Source of the DNA: Algicella marina
GTDB lineage: Bacteria; Pseudomonadota; Alphaproteobacteria; Rhodobacterales; Rhodobacteraceae
DNA: 64,000 nucleotides
Assembly (NCBI RefSeq): GCF_009931615.1
Contig: NZ_CP046620.1
Span: forward strand, 883,501-947,500
Direction of reading: 5' to 3'
In this document: in pieces, positions 27,701 to 41,825 of the stretch
Position numbering within the stretch: the first letter of the stretch is position 1
Layout of the letters: every line of letters starts with the position of its first letter
The notes under the pieces: model-generated
What the model was told of the DNA's origin: nothing
Database searches by the model: none
What the model saw: the letters and a program-made list of their open reading frames with translations, nothing else
Made by a program: the position numbers and the translations under genes

Positions 27701-29073
27701 GACGTGGTGAGCGCGTCCAGCACGCGGATCCAGCTGCGAATGCCCTTGTGATAGCTCGTAAGGCTGTATTTTTCGTTCGGACTGTGGATGTTGTCGTCAT
27801 CCAGGCCGAAGCCGATCAGCAGGCTGTCGGTTTCGAGATAGGTGCGGAAATGGCCAACGATGGGGATGGAACCGCCACAGCCGGCGAAGACCGCCTCGTT
27901 GGGCCATTCATCGGACAGGGCGGCGCGTGCCTTGGCGAATTCCGGCGCGTCTATCGGCAATGTCGTGGCATTTGCAGGGTCACCGCCGCGGAATTCGACT
28001 GAACAATCCGGTGGCAGGCTGTCGGTGATGTAGTCGCGGAAGCTTTGCTGGATCTTCGCGGCGTCCTGCTCTCCTACCAGCCGGAACGAGACCTTGGCGC
28101 TGGCTTTCGAGGGGAGCACTGTCTTGAAGCCGGCGCCGGTATAGCCGCCCCAGATACCGTTGATGTCGCATGTCGGCCGGGACCAGATCTGCTCCAGTAC
28201 ACTGCGGCCCTGCTCGCCAGCCGGTTCGGACAGGCCGACATCGCCGAGGAACCTTTCGGCGTCGAAGGGCAGGGCGTCCCAGCTTTCCTGCACTTCGGCG
28301 GGAAGGTCGGGCACACCATCATAGAAGCCGGGCAGAGTGATGCGGCCGGTATCATCATGCAGACCGGCGAGGATGCGGGTGAGGACGCGGATCGGGTTGA
28401 TGGCGGGTCCGCCGTACATGCCGGAATGAAGGTCGCGGTCCGGCCCGGTGATGGTAAAATCCTCCTGCGCCATGCCGCGGAGCATCGTTGTGATCGCGGG
28501 GGTTTCCGCGTCGAACATGCCGGTGTCGCAGACAAGGGCGAGATCGGCTTTCAGTTCTTCGGCATTGGCCTTCAGGAAGGGGATCAGCGAGGGGGAACCG
28601 CTCTCTTCCTCGCCCTCGAACAGCAGGGTAATGTTGCCGGGCAGGGTGCCGGTGGCAGCTTTCCACGCGCGACATGCCTCGACGAAGGTCATCAACTGGC
28701 CCTTGTCGTCCGACGCGCCGCGGGCACGGATGACCTTGCCGCCGGGTGTATCTTCCAGCGCCGGATGGAACGGATCCTTGTCCCAGAGGTCGAGCGGATC
28801 GACGGGCTGGACGTCGTAGTGACCGTAGAAAAGGATATGCGGCCCGTCGGCCTTGTGATGGGCGACGACCATCGGGTGGCCGGTGGTGTCACGGCGGCTG
28901 GCATCGAAACCGAGTTCCGTAAGCTCGCGAACGAGCCAGTCGGCGGCGGCGCGGCAGGGTTCCTCGTAGGCCGGGTCCGTCGAGATACTCTCGATGCGCA
29001 GGAGGTCGAAGAGGCGGGAGACGGCGCCGTCGATCTGGGCGTCGGCGGTGCGGAGAATGGTATCGAGTGTCAT
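27697..29073 (-). CDS. M20 family metallopeptidase (dipeptidase-like)
   Basis: 458 residues from ATG at 29073. YGHYDVQPVDP gives H85 and D87, GASDDKG the bridging Asp (D122), EGEEESGS the catalytic and metal Glu residues; a second His lies in DLHSGMYGG. These are the features of the M20 di-zinc peptidases of the CNDP/PepV-like dipeptidase branch. It is cytoplasmic, with no signal peptide. It is transcribed ahead of pcaB with an ATGA overlap; the link to aromatic degradation is probably only positional. Confidence 0.9.
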   Translation of the reverse strand: MTLDTILRTADAQIDGAVSRLFDLLRIESISTDPAYEEPCRAAADWLVRELTELGFDASRRDTTGHPMVVAHHKADGPHILFYGHYDVQPVDPLDLWDKDPFHPALEDTPGGKVIRARGASDDKGQLMTFVEACRAWKAATGTLPGNITLLFEGEEESGSPSLIPFLKANAEELKADLALVCDTGMFDAETPAITTMLRGMAQEDFTITGPDRDLHSGMYGGPAINPIRVLTRILAGLHDDTGRITLPGFYDGVPDLPAEVQESWDALPFDAERFLGDVGLSEPAGEQGRSVLEQIWSRPTCDINGIWGGYTGAGFKTVLPSKASAKVSFRLVGEQDAAKIQQSFRDYITDSLPPDCSVEFRGGDPANATTLPIDAPEFAKARAALSDEWPNEAVFAGCGGSIPIVGHFRTYLETDSLLIGFGLDDDNIHSPNEKYSLTSYHKGIRSWIRVLDALTTS

Positions 29074-29150
29074 GGCTGCCCCTTTTCCTGTCGGCTGTTG
29101 CGCCAGAGAGTGGCGATGCCAGAGGCGGAAGAAAAGGGGTAATCGCCATG

Positions 29151-29179
29151 AAAAAGGCCCGCGCCGGAGCACGGGCCTT
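29151..29179 (-). terminator. Intrinsic terminator of the Hint-domain gene
   Basis: Read on the minus strand, AAGGCCCG pairs with CGGGCCTT across a 10-base loop and runs into a TTTTT tract (A run at 29151-29155). It lies 25 bases beyond the Hint gene stop and upstream of the M20 peptidase start. Confidence 0.85.
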
Positions 29180-29203
29180 CCGATCATGTCTAAGGGCGTG
29201 CGG

Positions 29204-30379
29204 TCAGTTCAGCAGCGCGGCTTCCGCCGGGCGCAGCACCGGGCGGGCCATCTGCATCGCACGGTCGCCGTTGGCAAGCTCGGGGAAGATAGCCACAAGT
29301 TCCTCGTAGGCCTTGCCGCCGAAGAGAGCTGCGTCGGCTGCCAGCGGCTGCAGGGATTCCGTGGCTGCACCCTCGGCGAAGATGATCTCGTGGTTGTCGA
29401 AGGCGACGTGCACGTAGGTGATTTCACCACCCACCTTGCGATAGATGCGGTCGCCGTCGATCAGGTCCTCGGCGGCGACGAGCATTTCCCTTTCACCGAA
29501 CAGGGCTTCGACGCGGGCGCCGGATACAGCCATGCGGTGATTTGGGGAAACGATCAGGTCGCGGGTATTGCCGAGAGCGCCGGTGGCGATAACCACAGGA
29601 GCGGTGACGCCGATGGCCGGCACTGTGCGCATGGCAATGTAGCGAACCGGCTGAAGACCGCGGTCTTTGGTGACGACAAGATCGCCAGCCACGAGATCTT
29701 CCACGGCGACGAGGCCGTCTGCGGTCTCGACAAGCGTGCCTGCCGCAAGGCAGGGGGCTGCATCCGGTGTGAAGGTGGAGCTGTCCTGGAACGTCGCGAG
29801 GATATCCGCCGGGGTAAACGCATTAGAAAAATCGTCGATCGTCGTGAGGCTCCAGGTCGTGACGTCGCTGGTGCTCGGGTCCGTGTAGCTGATCGTGAAG
29901 GAGTTCTGCGCATTCTTCACGACAGCATAGTCAGCAATATCCGCATCGCCGATGTAGAACCCATCCTGCCCGCCACCGCCGCCGGCCTTGAAGCCGGTGA
30001 TGATGTCGTTCTCGCGACCGGGTTCGATGCTGACGATCTGGGAACCGCTGGATGCGAACCCGCCGAGTTCGAGCGTGTCGACATCACTGTCGAGACCGGC
30101 GTCAATAAACGCGTTCCCGGCCCCGTCGGCCATGTTGTAATCGTCCGCGCCCGCGCCGAGATAGAATTCCTCGTTGGCGCCAAAGGGCGTGCCGCTGACG
30201 TTCAGAGTATCGTCGCCGTCGCCCATCGCGATGATGTCGTCGCCATTGGCGCCAACCTCATTGACCGTATCATTGCCGGCAAGCGCCTGAATCGTATCGT
30301 CGCCGGCCCCTACGCCCCCACTACCGCTGGTTGCACTCGTAAATGTGTCGTCACCCGTCGTTAGTGTAATATCAGCCAC
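29204..30379 (-). CDS. Hint-domain protein with N-terminal RTX-like repeats
   Basis: 391 residues. The first 100 residues are Gly/Asp/Asn-rich with repeats such as AGDDTIQALAGNDTV and GDGDDTL, like the calcium-binding nonapeptides of type I secreted proteins. A Hint (Hedgehog/intein) domain starts at C210 (PCLAAGTLVETADGLV), with VSPNHRM as its block B His, and extends to about 345. Proteins of this design are common in Rhodobacteraceae and are thought to be exported; autoprocessing at C210 is possible but unproven. It has its own terminator and an AT-rich upstream region. Confidence 0.85.
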   Translation of the reverse strand: MADITLTTGDDTFTSATSGSGGVGAGDDTIQALAGNDTVNEVGANGDDIIAMGDGDDTLNVSGTPFGANEEFYLGAGADDYNMADGAGNAFIDAGLDSDVDTLELGGFASSGSQIVSIEPGRENDIITGFKAGGGGGQDGFYIGDADIADYAVVKNAQNSFTISYTDPSTSDVTTWSLTTIDDFSNAFTPADILATFQDSSTFTPDAAPCLAAGTLVETADGLVAVEDLVAGDLVVTKDRGLQPVRYIAMRTVPAIGVTAPVVIATGALGNTRDLIVSPNHRMAVSGARVEALFGEREMLVAAEDLIDGDRIYRKVGGEITYVHVAFDNHEIIFAEGAATESLQPLAADAALFGGKAYEELVAIFPELANGDRAMQMARPVLRPAEAALLN

Positions 30380-30767
30380 TTGGATCTCCTGCGTGTTTCA
30401 ATGAGCTGACCACAACCATAGCGGTCATACTCATATATATGCCGGCATGCATATAGGCGGCTGATGCGGCGCGGCAAACAAAATATTAACCTAGTAAAAT
30501 ACTTTTATTAAATTGCATTGATTTAATTGAAAAAGAAAATGCACGCGTCGATTGCTTTGGGTGGCATCGCCCAGGAAAAGCACCATTTTAGCGCGGATTT
30601 TACCGTAATTCGCCGATTTTTCGGATGAGCCGAATGTGTCGGGAAAGTTGAATCCTTACAGTTCCGACGCGCCAGCCTCGGCCAATTTCCGCCAGCAAGA
30701 GCCAAAGAAAGCAGCAAGCTACCCAGACTGGCAAGACCTGCCAATGCTGCGCCGCAGCGTTGGCGAC
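30380..30767. other. AT-rich intergenic region upstream of the Hint gene
   Basis: 388 bases without a convincing gene. It is clearly more AT-rich than its surroundings and should hold the Hint gene promoter. TATATGC (30436-30442) and GCATATA (30449-30455) form an inverted repeat with a 6-base spacer, about 60 bases upstream of the start, suited to a dimeric regulator. The mnmA end has no obvious terminator. Confidence 0.4.
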
Positions 30768-31922
30768 TCAGCCTTTATGGATCCAGCCGCCGCCCAGCAC
30801 GCGCGATCCATCGGTATCGTAGAACACGCAGGCCTGACCCGGCGAAATGCCTTCCTCGGCTGCCAGCAGCTCCACTTCCGCTGTGGTTTCGGATATCGGA
30901 CGAATGGTCGCTGGCCGGGGTGGCCGGGTTGACCGGACCTTGACCTCGACCTGCCAGCCACCATCGGGGCCATCCGTGAAGGGCACATCACCGAGCCAGT
31001 TGATTTCCCGTACAGGGATCAGGCTTCGTGACAGGGCCGACTTGGGACCGACGATGACCTCGCGGCGGTCGGCGTCGAGCTTTACCACATAGAACGGCTC
31101 GCCGCCGCCAACGCCGAGGCCGCGACGCTGACCGATCGTGTAGTGGATGACGCCGCGATGCTCACCGAGGTCGCGGCCATCCATGTGGATGATGCGGCCG
31201 GGTTCGGCGGCACCGGGGCGGAGCTTCTCGATCACCGCGGCATAGGAACCATTCGGGACGAAGCAGATATCCTGGCTGTCGGGTTTGTCGGCGACAATCA
31301 GCCCGAACTCGCGCGCGAGAGCACGGGTTTCGTCCTTGGATTTCAGATGTCCGAGCGGGAACCGCAGATAATCGAGCTGTTCCTGCGTGGTGGAGAAGAG
31401 GAAATAGCTCTGGTCACGGGCCGGATCGGCAGCGCGGTGCAGTTCGGCAGCCGACGCGCCGCCCATGCGCTGGATGTAGTGGCCGGTGGCCATGCAGTCC
31501 GCCTCCAGATCCTTGGCGGTTTCCAGCAGATCGCGGAATTTGACACGCTCGTTGCAGCGGATGCACGGGATCGGGGTGGCGCCGGCGAGATAGGCGTCGG
31601 CGAATTCGTCGATCACGGCTTCCTGAAAACGGTTCTCGTAGTCGAGCACGTAGTGGGGAAAGCCCATTTCCTCCGCCACCCGCCGGGCATCGTGAATGTC
31701 GCGCCCGGCGCAGCAGGCGCCCTTTTTGGCGAGGGCCGCGCCGTGGTCGTAGAGTTGCAGCGTGACACCGACGACATCGTAGCCTTCGCGGGCAAGCATC
31801 GCGGCGACGACGGAACTGTCCACCCCGCCGGACATCGCCACGAGCACACGCGTCTCCGAAGGTGGTTTGGCAAAGCCGAGGCTGTTCAGCCCGATCTGTG
31901 ATGTGGCGCTGTCTTTGGGCAT
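30768..31922 (-). CDS. mnmA: tRNA-specific 2-thiouridylase
   Basis: 384 residues from ATG at 31922. PP-loop SGGVDSS at 31-37, nucleophile C123 in IRCNERVKF and the partner cysteine C220 in SQDICFVP. It adds sulfur to U34 of tRNA(Lys, Glu, Gln), via adenylation and a persulfide. The frame continues 22 codons upstream but family N-termini support the internal ATG. It diverges from sciP. Confidence 0.95.
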   Translation of the reverse strand: MPKDSATSQIGLNSLGFAKPPSETRVLVAMSGGVDSSVVAAMLAREGYDVVGVTLQLYDHGAALAKKGACCAGRDIHDARRVAEEMGFPHYVLDYENRFQEAVIDEFADAYLAGATPIPCIRCNERVKFRDLLETAKDLEADCMATGHYIQRMGGASAAELHRAADPARDQSYFLFSTTQEQLDYLRFPLGHLKSKDETRALAREFGLIVADKPDSQDICFVPNGSYAAVIEKLRPGAAEPGRIIHMDGRDLGEHRGVIHYTIGQRRGLGVGGGEPFYVVKLDADRREVIVGPKSALSRSLIPVREINWLGDVPFTDGPDGGWQVEVKVRSTRPPRPATIRPISETTAEVELLAAEEGISPGQACVFYDTDGSRVLGGGWIHKG

Positions 31923-32047
31923 GTCCGGTGCTCTCTGGGTCCTGCGAGATATAATAAAAGTCGATGCAGTCTCAACCCCCCGTTTCACGCGAGCTTAAGA
32001 ACTGGAGGTTTAACCACGCCCCGGGTGCAAGACCAAAGGGGTGAGAG

Positions 32048-32326
32048 ATGTATATACGACGCGAAAAGGGGCCGGTTTTTGTTACGATGCCGGACGGGAC
32101 AAGGATGAGCCGGGCGGACCTGCCTGATATTGGCACGACCCGCTGGGTTGCGCGGCGGAAGGCGGCGGTGGTGAACGCTGTGAACGCCGGTCTTATCCAG
32201 GAAGAGGAAGCCTGCGATATGTACGGACTTTCGGCGGAAGAGCTGCATAGCTGGCGTGTCGCATTGCAGACTCACGGCAGCCGCGCGCTCAAGGCGACAT
32301 CGCTGCAAAAGTATAGACAACTTTAA
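32048..32326 (+). CDS. sciP: CtrA inhibitor SciP (DUF1153)
   Basis: 92 residues. MYIRREKGPVFV, LPDIGTTRWVARRKAAVVNA and EEACDMYGLSAEELHSW are the DUF1153 helix-turn-helix pattern. In Caulobacter SciP binds DNA and CtrA and blocks CtrA-dependent transcription in early cell cycle. Here it lies 101 bases upstream of ctrA in the same direction, so inhibitor and target are linked. GGTGAGAG precedes ATG. Confidence 0.92.
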   Translation: MYIRREKGPVFVTMPDGTRMSRADLPDIGTTRWVARRKAAVVNAVNAGLIQEEEACDMYGLSAEELHSWRVALQTHGSRALKATSLQKYRQL

Positions 32327-32370
32327 CGATAGTAGTTAATCTTCTGAAAAAGTAATACCGCATTAACCAT
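32323..32370 (+). promoter_or_regulatory. CtrA-like motifs upstream of ctrA
   Basis: TTAACGAT at 32323, TTAA at 32336-32339 and TTAACCAT at 32363-32370, the last an exact match to the CtrA half-site as I remember it. The first two TTAA cores are nine rather than seven bases apart. They lie 58-105 bases before the ctrA start and suggest autoregulation. Confidence 0.5.
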
Positions 32371-32427
32371 TGGTCCCTAATCATCGAGGCGATCCGCGGA
32401 GAGTGAGCCGAGTTTTGGAGGGTAAAG

Positions 32428-33144
32428 ATGCGAATACTTTTGGTAGAGGACGACCCGACGACTGCGAAGAGCATCGAAATGATGCTGACCAGCGCCAACC
32501 TGAATGTCTATGCGACTGACCTCGGGGAAGAAGGGATCGATCTCGCCAGGATCTATGACTACGATCTTATCCTTCTCGACTTGAATTTGCCCGACATGAA
32601 CGGGCACGAGGTGCTGCGGCAGTTGCGGATGTCCAAGATCGAGACACCTATCCTGATCCTTTCGGGTCTCGACGACACGGAGAACAAGATCAAGGGTTTC
32701 GGTTTCGGTGCCGACGACTACATGACGAAGCCGTTCCACCGCGAGGAACTTATCGCCCGTATTCACGCCATCGTGCGCCGGTCCAAGGGCCATGCGCAAT
32801 CGCTGATCGAAACGGGGCGGTTCAAGGTGAACCTCGATGCCAAGACGGTCGAGGTTGATGGTGTACCAGTGCACCTGACCGGCAAGGAATACCAGATGCT
32901 GGAACTGCTGAGCCTCCGCAAAGGGACGACGCTGACAAAGGAGATGTTTCTCAACCATCTCTACGGCGGCATGGATGAGCCGGAACTGAAGATCATCGAC
33001 GTGTTCATCTGCAAGCTGCGCAAGAAACTCTCCGAGGCGACCGGCGGTGACAATTACATCGAGACGGTCTGGGGGCGCGGCTATGTGCTCCGTGATCCAG
33101 TGGAAGATACCGAGCGCCCCGGCAAGCTGGCTGTCGGCGCCTGA
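32428..33144 (+). CDS. ctrA: Cell-cycle response regulator CtrA
   Basis: 238 residues, OmpR/PhoB class. Receiver domain [20 protein letters not shown] with phospho-acceptor D51 and the conserved Lys in [11 protein letters not shown]-terminal winged helix ending in [11 protein letters not shown]. The match to alphaproteobacterial CtrA is close across the protein. CtrA receives phosphate through CckA-ChpT and controls motility, gene transfer agent and cell-cycle genes. TTTTGGAGGGTAAAG gives a strong ribosome binding site. Confidence 0.97.
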   Translation: MRILLVEDDPTTAKSIEMMLTSANLNVYATDLGEEGIDLARIYDYDLILLDLNLPDMNGHEVLRQLRMSKIETPILILSGLDDTENKIKGFGFGADDYMTKPFHREELIARIHAIVRRSKGHAQSLIETGRFKVNLDAKTVEVDGVPVHLTGKEYQMLELLSLRKGTTLTKEMFLNHLYGGMDEPELKIIDVFICKLRKKLSEATGGDNYIETVWGRGYVLRDPVEDTERPGKLAVGA

Positions 33145-33477
33145 AGCAAGCGGACAAGGTTGAAGACGTTCCGGTGCGCCGGTTGACCGTGTTGTCCGGC
33201 GTCTGGCAAGGCAGGTTCCAGCGTTTGGGCTGATTTCGGGCTGATCCGGATCGCTCGCGTCGGCGGTGAAGCGGCCCCCAGCAGATGGCGCGGCGAACGG
33301 TAATCGTCAGCCCAGACACTCCCTTATCACTCCTGACCCTACAATGTTGCAAGATGATCGAACGTGACCTCCGCGTGGCGATGGGGTGTTTTAATGGTCC
33401 ACCCGCTGTGGTGACGGGGGGGGCTGCAAGGTATATGCAAGAGCATTGAACGATTACTGGTTTTTCGGCCAACTGCG
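33145..33477. other. Gene-free stretch downstream of ctrA
   Basis: 333 bases with no credible coding frame. It ends in a G run (33415-33423) just before the degraded LysE-like frame. I see no clear terminator for ctrA. Confidence 0.4.
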
Positions 33478-34017
33478 TTGCTGCTGGGCGCTTCGCCCGC
33501 TGCAAACAATCTTTTGGCATTTGTTTCGGCATCAAGAGCAGGTTGGCTTCGGACGGCAAGAAGCATTCTCGGCGGCCTTGCGGCTTGGGCGGTACTGGTC
33601 GTTCTCGTTTCCTCCGGCCTTGATGCACTGTTACGAACCTCGGAAATCGCCTTTGTCGCGCTGAAATGGATCGGCGTGGCATATCTGCTCTATCTCCCGT
33701 GGCAATTCTGGACGGCTGATGTTCGCACTGAAATCGAAGCCACCGAAGTCTCGTCATTGATGCGCCGTGAATTTCTGACGCTCATGGGCAGCCCTAAAGC
33801 CAGTTTGCTGTTGACGGCATTTCTGCCGCAATTGTTCGCCTTGAGAGTGCACTACCTGCTTGTCGAAGGTGTGGCTGCGCTGTTTTGGGTATCGGCGGGC
33901 GCTTTGGTTGGCGCGCATGCGTTGACGCCGTTGCGGCGGAGGGTCGTCAATCGTGGATCTGCTGGTCTGATGGGAACCGCGGCCGTTGTGCTCTGCAAGT
34001 CGGAAAGGGCTGCCTAG
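33478..34017 (+). pseudogene. LysE/RhtB-like amino-acid exporter, probably decayed at the 5' end
   Basis: The frame from about 33415 encodes a LysE/RhtB-type protein (SPAANNLLAFVSASRAG, ALKWIGVAYLLYLPWQFW, GSPKASLLLTAFLPQL), about 180-200 residues with several membrane segments. The family PGPNN motif is altered to SPAANN. No ATG or GTG with a ribosome binding site is available at the expected start: TTG 33478 is too late, CTG or ATT upstream would be needed, and a stop lies at 33412-33414. The C-terminus is also untypical. It may be expressed from a rare start, but decay is more likely. Confidence 0.55.
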
Positions 34018-38757
<4,740 letters not shown>

Positions 38758-38899
38758 CCCGGAGGGGGTTGGGGCGCCGCGTATAACCGTATGAAATTGC
38801 TAAGGTAGCCTTAATTTTGCATTTTGTTCGCACAAAGTTCTTGACGAAGGGTTAAGAAAATGAGAACAATCAGGCAACACGGAACGAAAGGAGATCATC

Positions 38900-39022
38900 A
38901 TGTACGCATCGTTGAGCCGCGCAGTTCGGGAAGAGCCCAAGGGGTGGGTTGCTGACACGGCGGGACTGGCGGCGGTATGCGTCATGGTGATTTCTGCCCT
39001 TTTCGTACCGGGTATGCTCTGA
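38900..39022 (+). CDS. Small single-pass membrane protein, 40 residues
   Basis: ATG at 38900 is preceded by AAAGGAGATCATC, a strong ribosome binding site. The product begins MYASLSRAVREEPKGW and then has one hydrophobic segment (about residues 21-40) that ends the protein. A weak promoter (TTGACG at 38841, AACAAT 18 bases on) lies upstream and a strong terminator at 39121, so this looks like an independent transcription unit. Too short for most gene callers; function unknown. Confidence 0.65.
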   Translation: MYASLSRAVREEPKGWVADTAGLAAVCVMVISALFVPGML

Positions 39023-39120
39023 TCACTGACTTTGCCTGCGGACCCTTTGCAACATGACACATCTTTGATGTGAGGGCGGCCCTGCCTGCGCCGGCCCCTT
39101 CATGACGGGAACGCCACTTC

Positions 39121-39159
39121 ATCGCCGCATCCTTTTGGGGATCGCGGCGATTTTTTTTT
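39121..39159 (+). terminator. Intrinsic terminator
   Basis: ATCGCCGC (39121-39128) pairs with GCGGCGAT (39144-39151), followed by nine T bases. It probably ends the transcript of the 40-residue membrane protein about 100 bases upstream. Confidence 0.85.
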
Positions 39160-39255
39160 GATCGGCGGGTAGCCGGGGCAGGTCCGGAGGGGGAATCGGG
39201 GGCGGTGTCTGCCGGACTTGCGACCGGATCATGCGCGGCGGCGCAGGATCGCATT

Positions 39256-39308
39256 AATCACATATCAAATTTGGAGATAATTGTCGTCAAATTGCCCAAT
39301 TTGTGATT
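39256..39308. promoter_or_regulatory. AT-rich inverted repeat upstream of the metalloprotease gene
   Basis: AATCACA (39256-39262) and TGTGATT (39302-39308) are inverted, with AAATTTGG and CCAATTTG as inner arms. The region is AT-rich against its surroundings and lies just upstream of the protease start, so it is a candidate operator or H-NS-like silencer target. Confidence 0.4.
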
Positions 39309-39352
39309 TTCAGTGCTGCACGCCGCAGGCTACTGTGTATTTGGTGTGGTGA

Positions 39353-40921
39353 TTGTGGAGTTTGTATGTATGCGTACGCTTAAGAGTGGGGATTGTAGCG
39401 TTGCCTGATGCCAGAGATTGGCCGGAGGTCGTCGAAGTGACGGTCGACCCGGCTTTCGTTCACAGTCATGGATCCGAAGAGACTGGAGAAGACCACGGGC
39501 CGGAGGATCATCCGGAGGTGGAAGGCGGTGCCGATGCGGCTCCGACGCCGGGAACCCTGACAGAACTTTCGACTTACCTGACCGACGGCTATTGGGAAGA
39601 GACCCACCGCGCCCGCCATACGTTCAACTTGGCCAGCAGCGGAATCGGCTCCAATGATGGCGTGATCACCTACAATGTCACCGGTTACTTCAACGACGAA
39701 GACGGCATGGATGTGGCGCGGCAGGAACTGGTGCGGGAGGCATTCCGCCAGTACGAGACGCTGACCGGTATCCAGTTCGTCGAATCGACTGAAGTCACCA
39801 ACGAAGTGGATATCTTCTTTGGCGACGCGATGAGCGGCGCCAGCGCGAGATATTTCATCTATCAGGGCACGGAAACGACGAGCCGGGTGGAGATCAACAT
39901 TTCCCCGGATTTCTATTCCGGTCAGACGGAAGTGGGCGATGGCATTTACCGGACCGTCATTCACGAGATCGGTCATGCCATGGGCCTTGGCCACATGGGC
40001 AATTACAACGGCGAGCACGTCACATGGGCAGATAGCCGCTCGTTCGACAATGACAGTTGGCAGTTGTCGATGATGTCGTATTTCTCGCAGATCGCCAACC
40101 CGACCGTCAACGCTACCTATGGCCACGTGATCGGGCCGATGGCGGCGGACATGCTAGCGCTCGATTCGCTCTACGGCGATCTTGGATATGGATCGGCCGG
40201 GGCCTATCTCGGCGATACCGTCTGGGGCTTTCATACCTCGGTGCAGGAGAGCAGTTCGGCTGCCTATGCGCATCTGGTAGACTACCTGTCAAACAACGCA
40301 GTCACGATTGTCGACGGCGGCGGGGAAGACACGATCGATCTGTCCGGTTTCGCCATGGATCAGCGCATCGATGTGCGCAGGACCAGCGAAAGCCATACCG
40401 CACCACGGACTTCGGACGTGGGCGGTGGTGTCGGCAACCTGACACTGGCCGTCGGAACCCTGATCGAGAATGTGATCGCCGGGACGGGCGACGATTTTGT
40501 CTTCGGCAACAACTGTGCCAACTGGATTGAGGGACGCTCCGGCAGTGACAGGCTGATGGGCAAGGGTGGCGACGACCTGATTTTCGGGGGCGCCGCCAAT
40601 GACTTTCTGCGGGCCGGCAACGGCAACGACGAGTTGCATGACGGCTGGGGCGTGGACAGGATGTGGGGTGGGGAGGATCTGGACGTCTTCATTCTTGCCC
40701 ATGACGATCAGCGCGACTTCATCCAGGACTGGGAAGCGGGCGATCTGATCGACATCGCTAGTTGGGGGCTGGTGGACGAGGGCGATCTGGAATTCGTTCA
40801 GAGGACTGAGGAGTGCATCCTGGTGCGCGAAGTCGGAGGCAGCGAGTCGCTGATGATCCGGAGCGGCAACGGCGAGATCAATGTCAGCGATTTCGCAGCC
40901 GACGTCTTCATCTTCATTTGA
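39353..40921 (+). CDS. Serralysin-like M10 metallopeptidase with RTX repeats
   Basis: Up to 522 residues; GTG at 39353 or GTG at 39389 may be the start and neither has a clear ribosome binding site. HEIGHAMGLGHMGNYNGEH is the zinc-binding HEXXHXXGXXH motif and SMMSYF the Met-turn of metzincins. The C-terminal third carries glycine/aspartate nonapeptides (GNGNDELHDGWGVDRMWGG). No signal peptide is present; such proteins leave through type I secretion using a C-terminal signal. No ABC exporter genes are nearby. Likely an extracellular protease. Confidence 0.85.
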   Translation: MWSLYVCVRLRVGIVALPDARDWPEVVEVTVDPAFVHSHGSEETGEDHGPEDHPEVEGGADAAPTPGTLTELSTYLTDGYWEETHRARHTFNLASSGIGSNDGVITYNVTGYFNDEDGMDVARQELVREAFRQYETLTGIQFVESTEVTNEVDIFFGDAMSGASARYFIYQGTETTSRVEINISPDFYSGQTEVGDGIYRTVIHEIGHAMGLGHMGNYNGEHVTWADSRSFDNDSWQLSMMSYFSQIANPTVNATYGHVIGPMAADMLALDSLYGDLGYGSAGAYLGDTVWGFHTSVQESSSAAYAHLVDYLSNNAVTIVDGGGEDTIDLSGFAMDQRIDVRRTSESHTAPRTSDVGGGVGNLTLAVGTLIENVIAGTGDDFVFGNNCANWIEGRSGSDRLMGKGGDDLIFGGAANDFLRAGNGNDELHDGWGVDRMWGGEDLDVFILAHDDQRDFIQDWEAGDLIDIASWGLVDEGDLEFVQRTEECILVREVGGSESLMIRSGNGEINVSDFAADVFIFI

Positions 40922-40942
40922 AACCGATGCAGGCGTGCGCCG

Positions 40943-41389
40943 TCAGGCGCAGTTCGCCTTCACCTCTTCCATAGCGGCCAGCGTCGCTTCCAGCGTGAGC
41001 ATTATGGAGGCGTGACGGTTCTTGTAATCCTTCGCCGGTTCAAGCACGTCGAAGCCATCGAATGGTGCGGACGGGACAGGGCCGCCTTCCTTGAGCATGG
41101 CGCGGAGTTCATCGCGGGCGCGGGTAACTTCTTCCTGCGTGCGGCCGATCATGTTGGCGCCTGAAACGGCAGCGGAAGCCTGACCGAGGGCACAGGCCTT
41201 GACGTCCTGCCCGTACTCAACGATCCGACCGTCCTTCACGGTAAGGTCCACGGTTACGGTCGAGCCGCAGAGTGGTGATCGCTTCATCGCTGTTGCCTGC
41301 GGAGCTGTCAGGCGACTTGTGTGTGGAATGTCAGCCGCCAGCGCCAGAATGCGCTTGGAGTAGAGCTTGATCATATCGCCGTCGGGCAT
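40943..41389 (-). CDS. NifU/IscU-type iron-sulfur cluster scaffold protein
   Basis: 148 residues. Cysteines in SPLCGSTV and KACALGQA are in the positions of IscU/SufU cluster ligands, and a third lies at the C-terminus (KANCA). The family assembles [Fe-S] clusters for transfer to apoproteins. It diverges from hisI, 76 bases apart, an order I recall from other Rhodobacteraceae. No isc or suf operon is adjacent. Confidence 0.82.
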   Translation of the reverse strand: MPDGDMIKLYSKRILALAADIPHTSRLTAPQATAMKRSPLCGSTVTVDLTVKDGRIVEYGQDVKACALGQASAAVSGANMIGRTQEEVTRARDELRAMLKEGGPVPSAPFDGFDVLEPAKDYKNRHASIMLTLEATLAAMEEVKANCA

Positions 41390-41465
41390 CGGTATTCCTT
41401 GCGCTTTTCATCGCTGGGTTAACCCCATAGATAGGGGCAAAACCATTGTCTGGGAAGGGTATGCG

Positions 41466-41825
41466 ATGGCCAAGTTCGATCCTGAAACATTGCGGTGGAC
41501 GCAGGACGGGCTGGTTCCCGCCATTGCGCAGGATGCCGAGGGCGGGCAGGTGCTGATGATGGCGTGGATGAACCGGGAGAGCCTCGACGCGACGCTGGCT
41601 ACCGGGAATGTCACCTATTGGAGCCGCAGCCGGCAGGAATTGTGGCGCAAGGGGGCGACCTCCGGGCATGTTCAGAAACTGGTGTCGCTGGCGATCGACT
41701 GTGATCGTGACTGCATCCTGATGCAGGTGACACAGGTCGGCGCGGCGTGCCACACGGGACGGCGGCATTGCTTCTACACTGAAATCCGAGACGGACAGGA
41801 AGTTGTGACGGAAGATCCGCTATAG
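41466..41825 (+). CDS. hisI: Phosphoribosyl-AMP cyclohydrolase
   Basis: 119 residues from ATG at 41466; the frame is open further upstream but the family starts here. VLMMAWMNRESLDATL, WSRSRQELWRKGATSGH, DCDRDC and GAACHTGRRHCFY provide the zinc cysteines and Mg site. It opens the purine ring of phosphoribosyl-AMP in histidine synthesis. It is the single-domain form, without HisE. The end overlaps the gluQ end by six bases (convergent). Confidence 0.96.
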   Translation: MAKFDPETLRWTQDGLVPAIAQDAEGGQVLMMAWMNRESLDATLATGNVTYWSRSRQELWRKGATSGHVQKLVSLAIDCDRDCILMQVTQVGAACHTGRRHCFYTEIRDGQEVVTEDPL

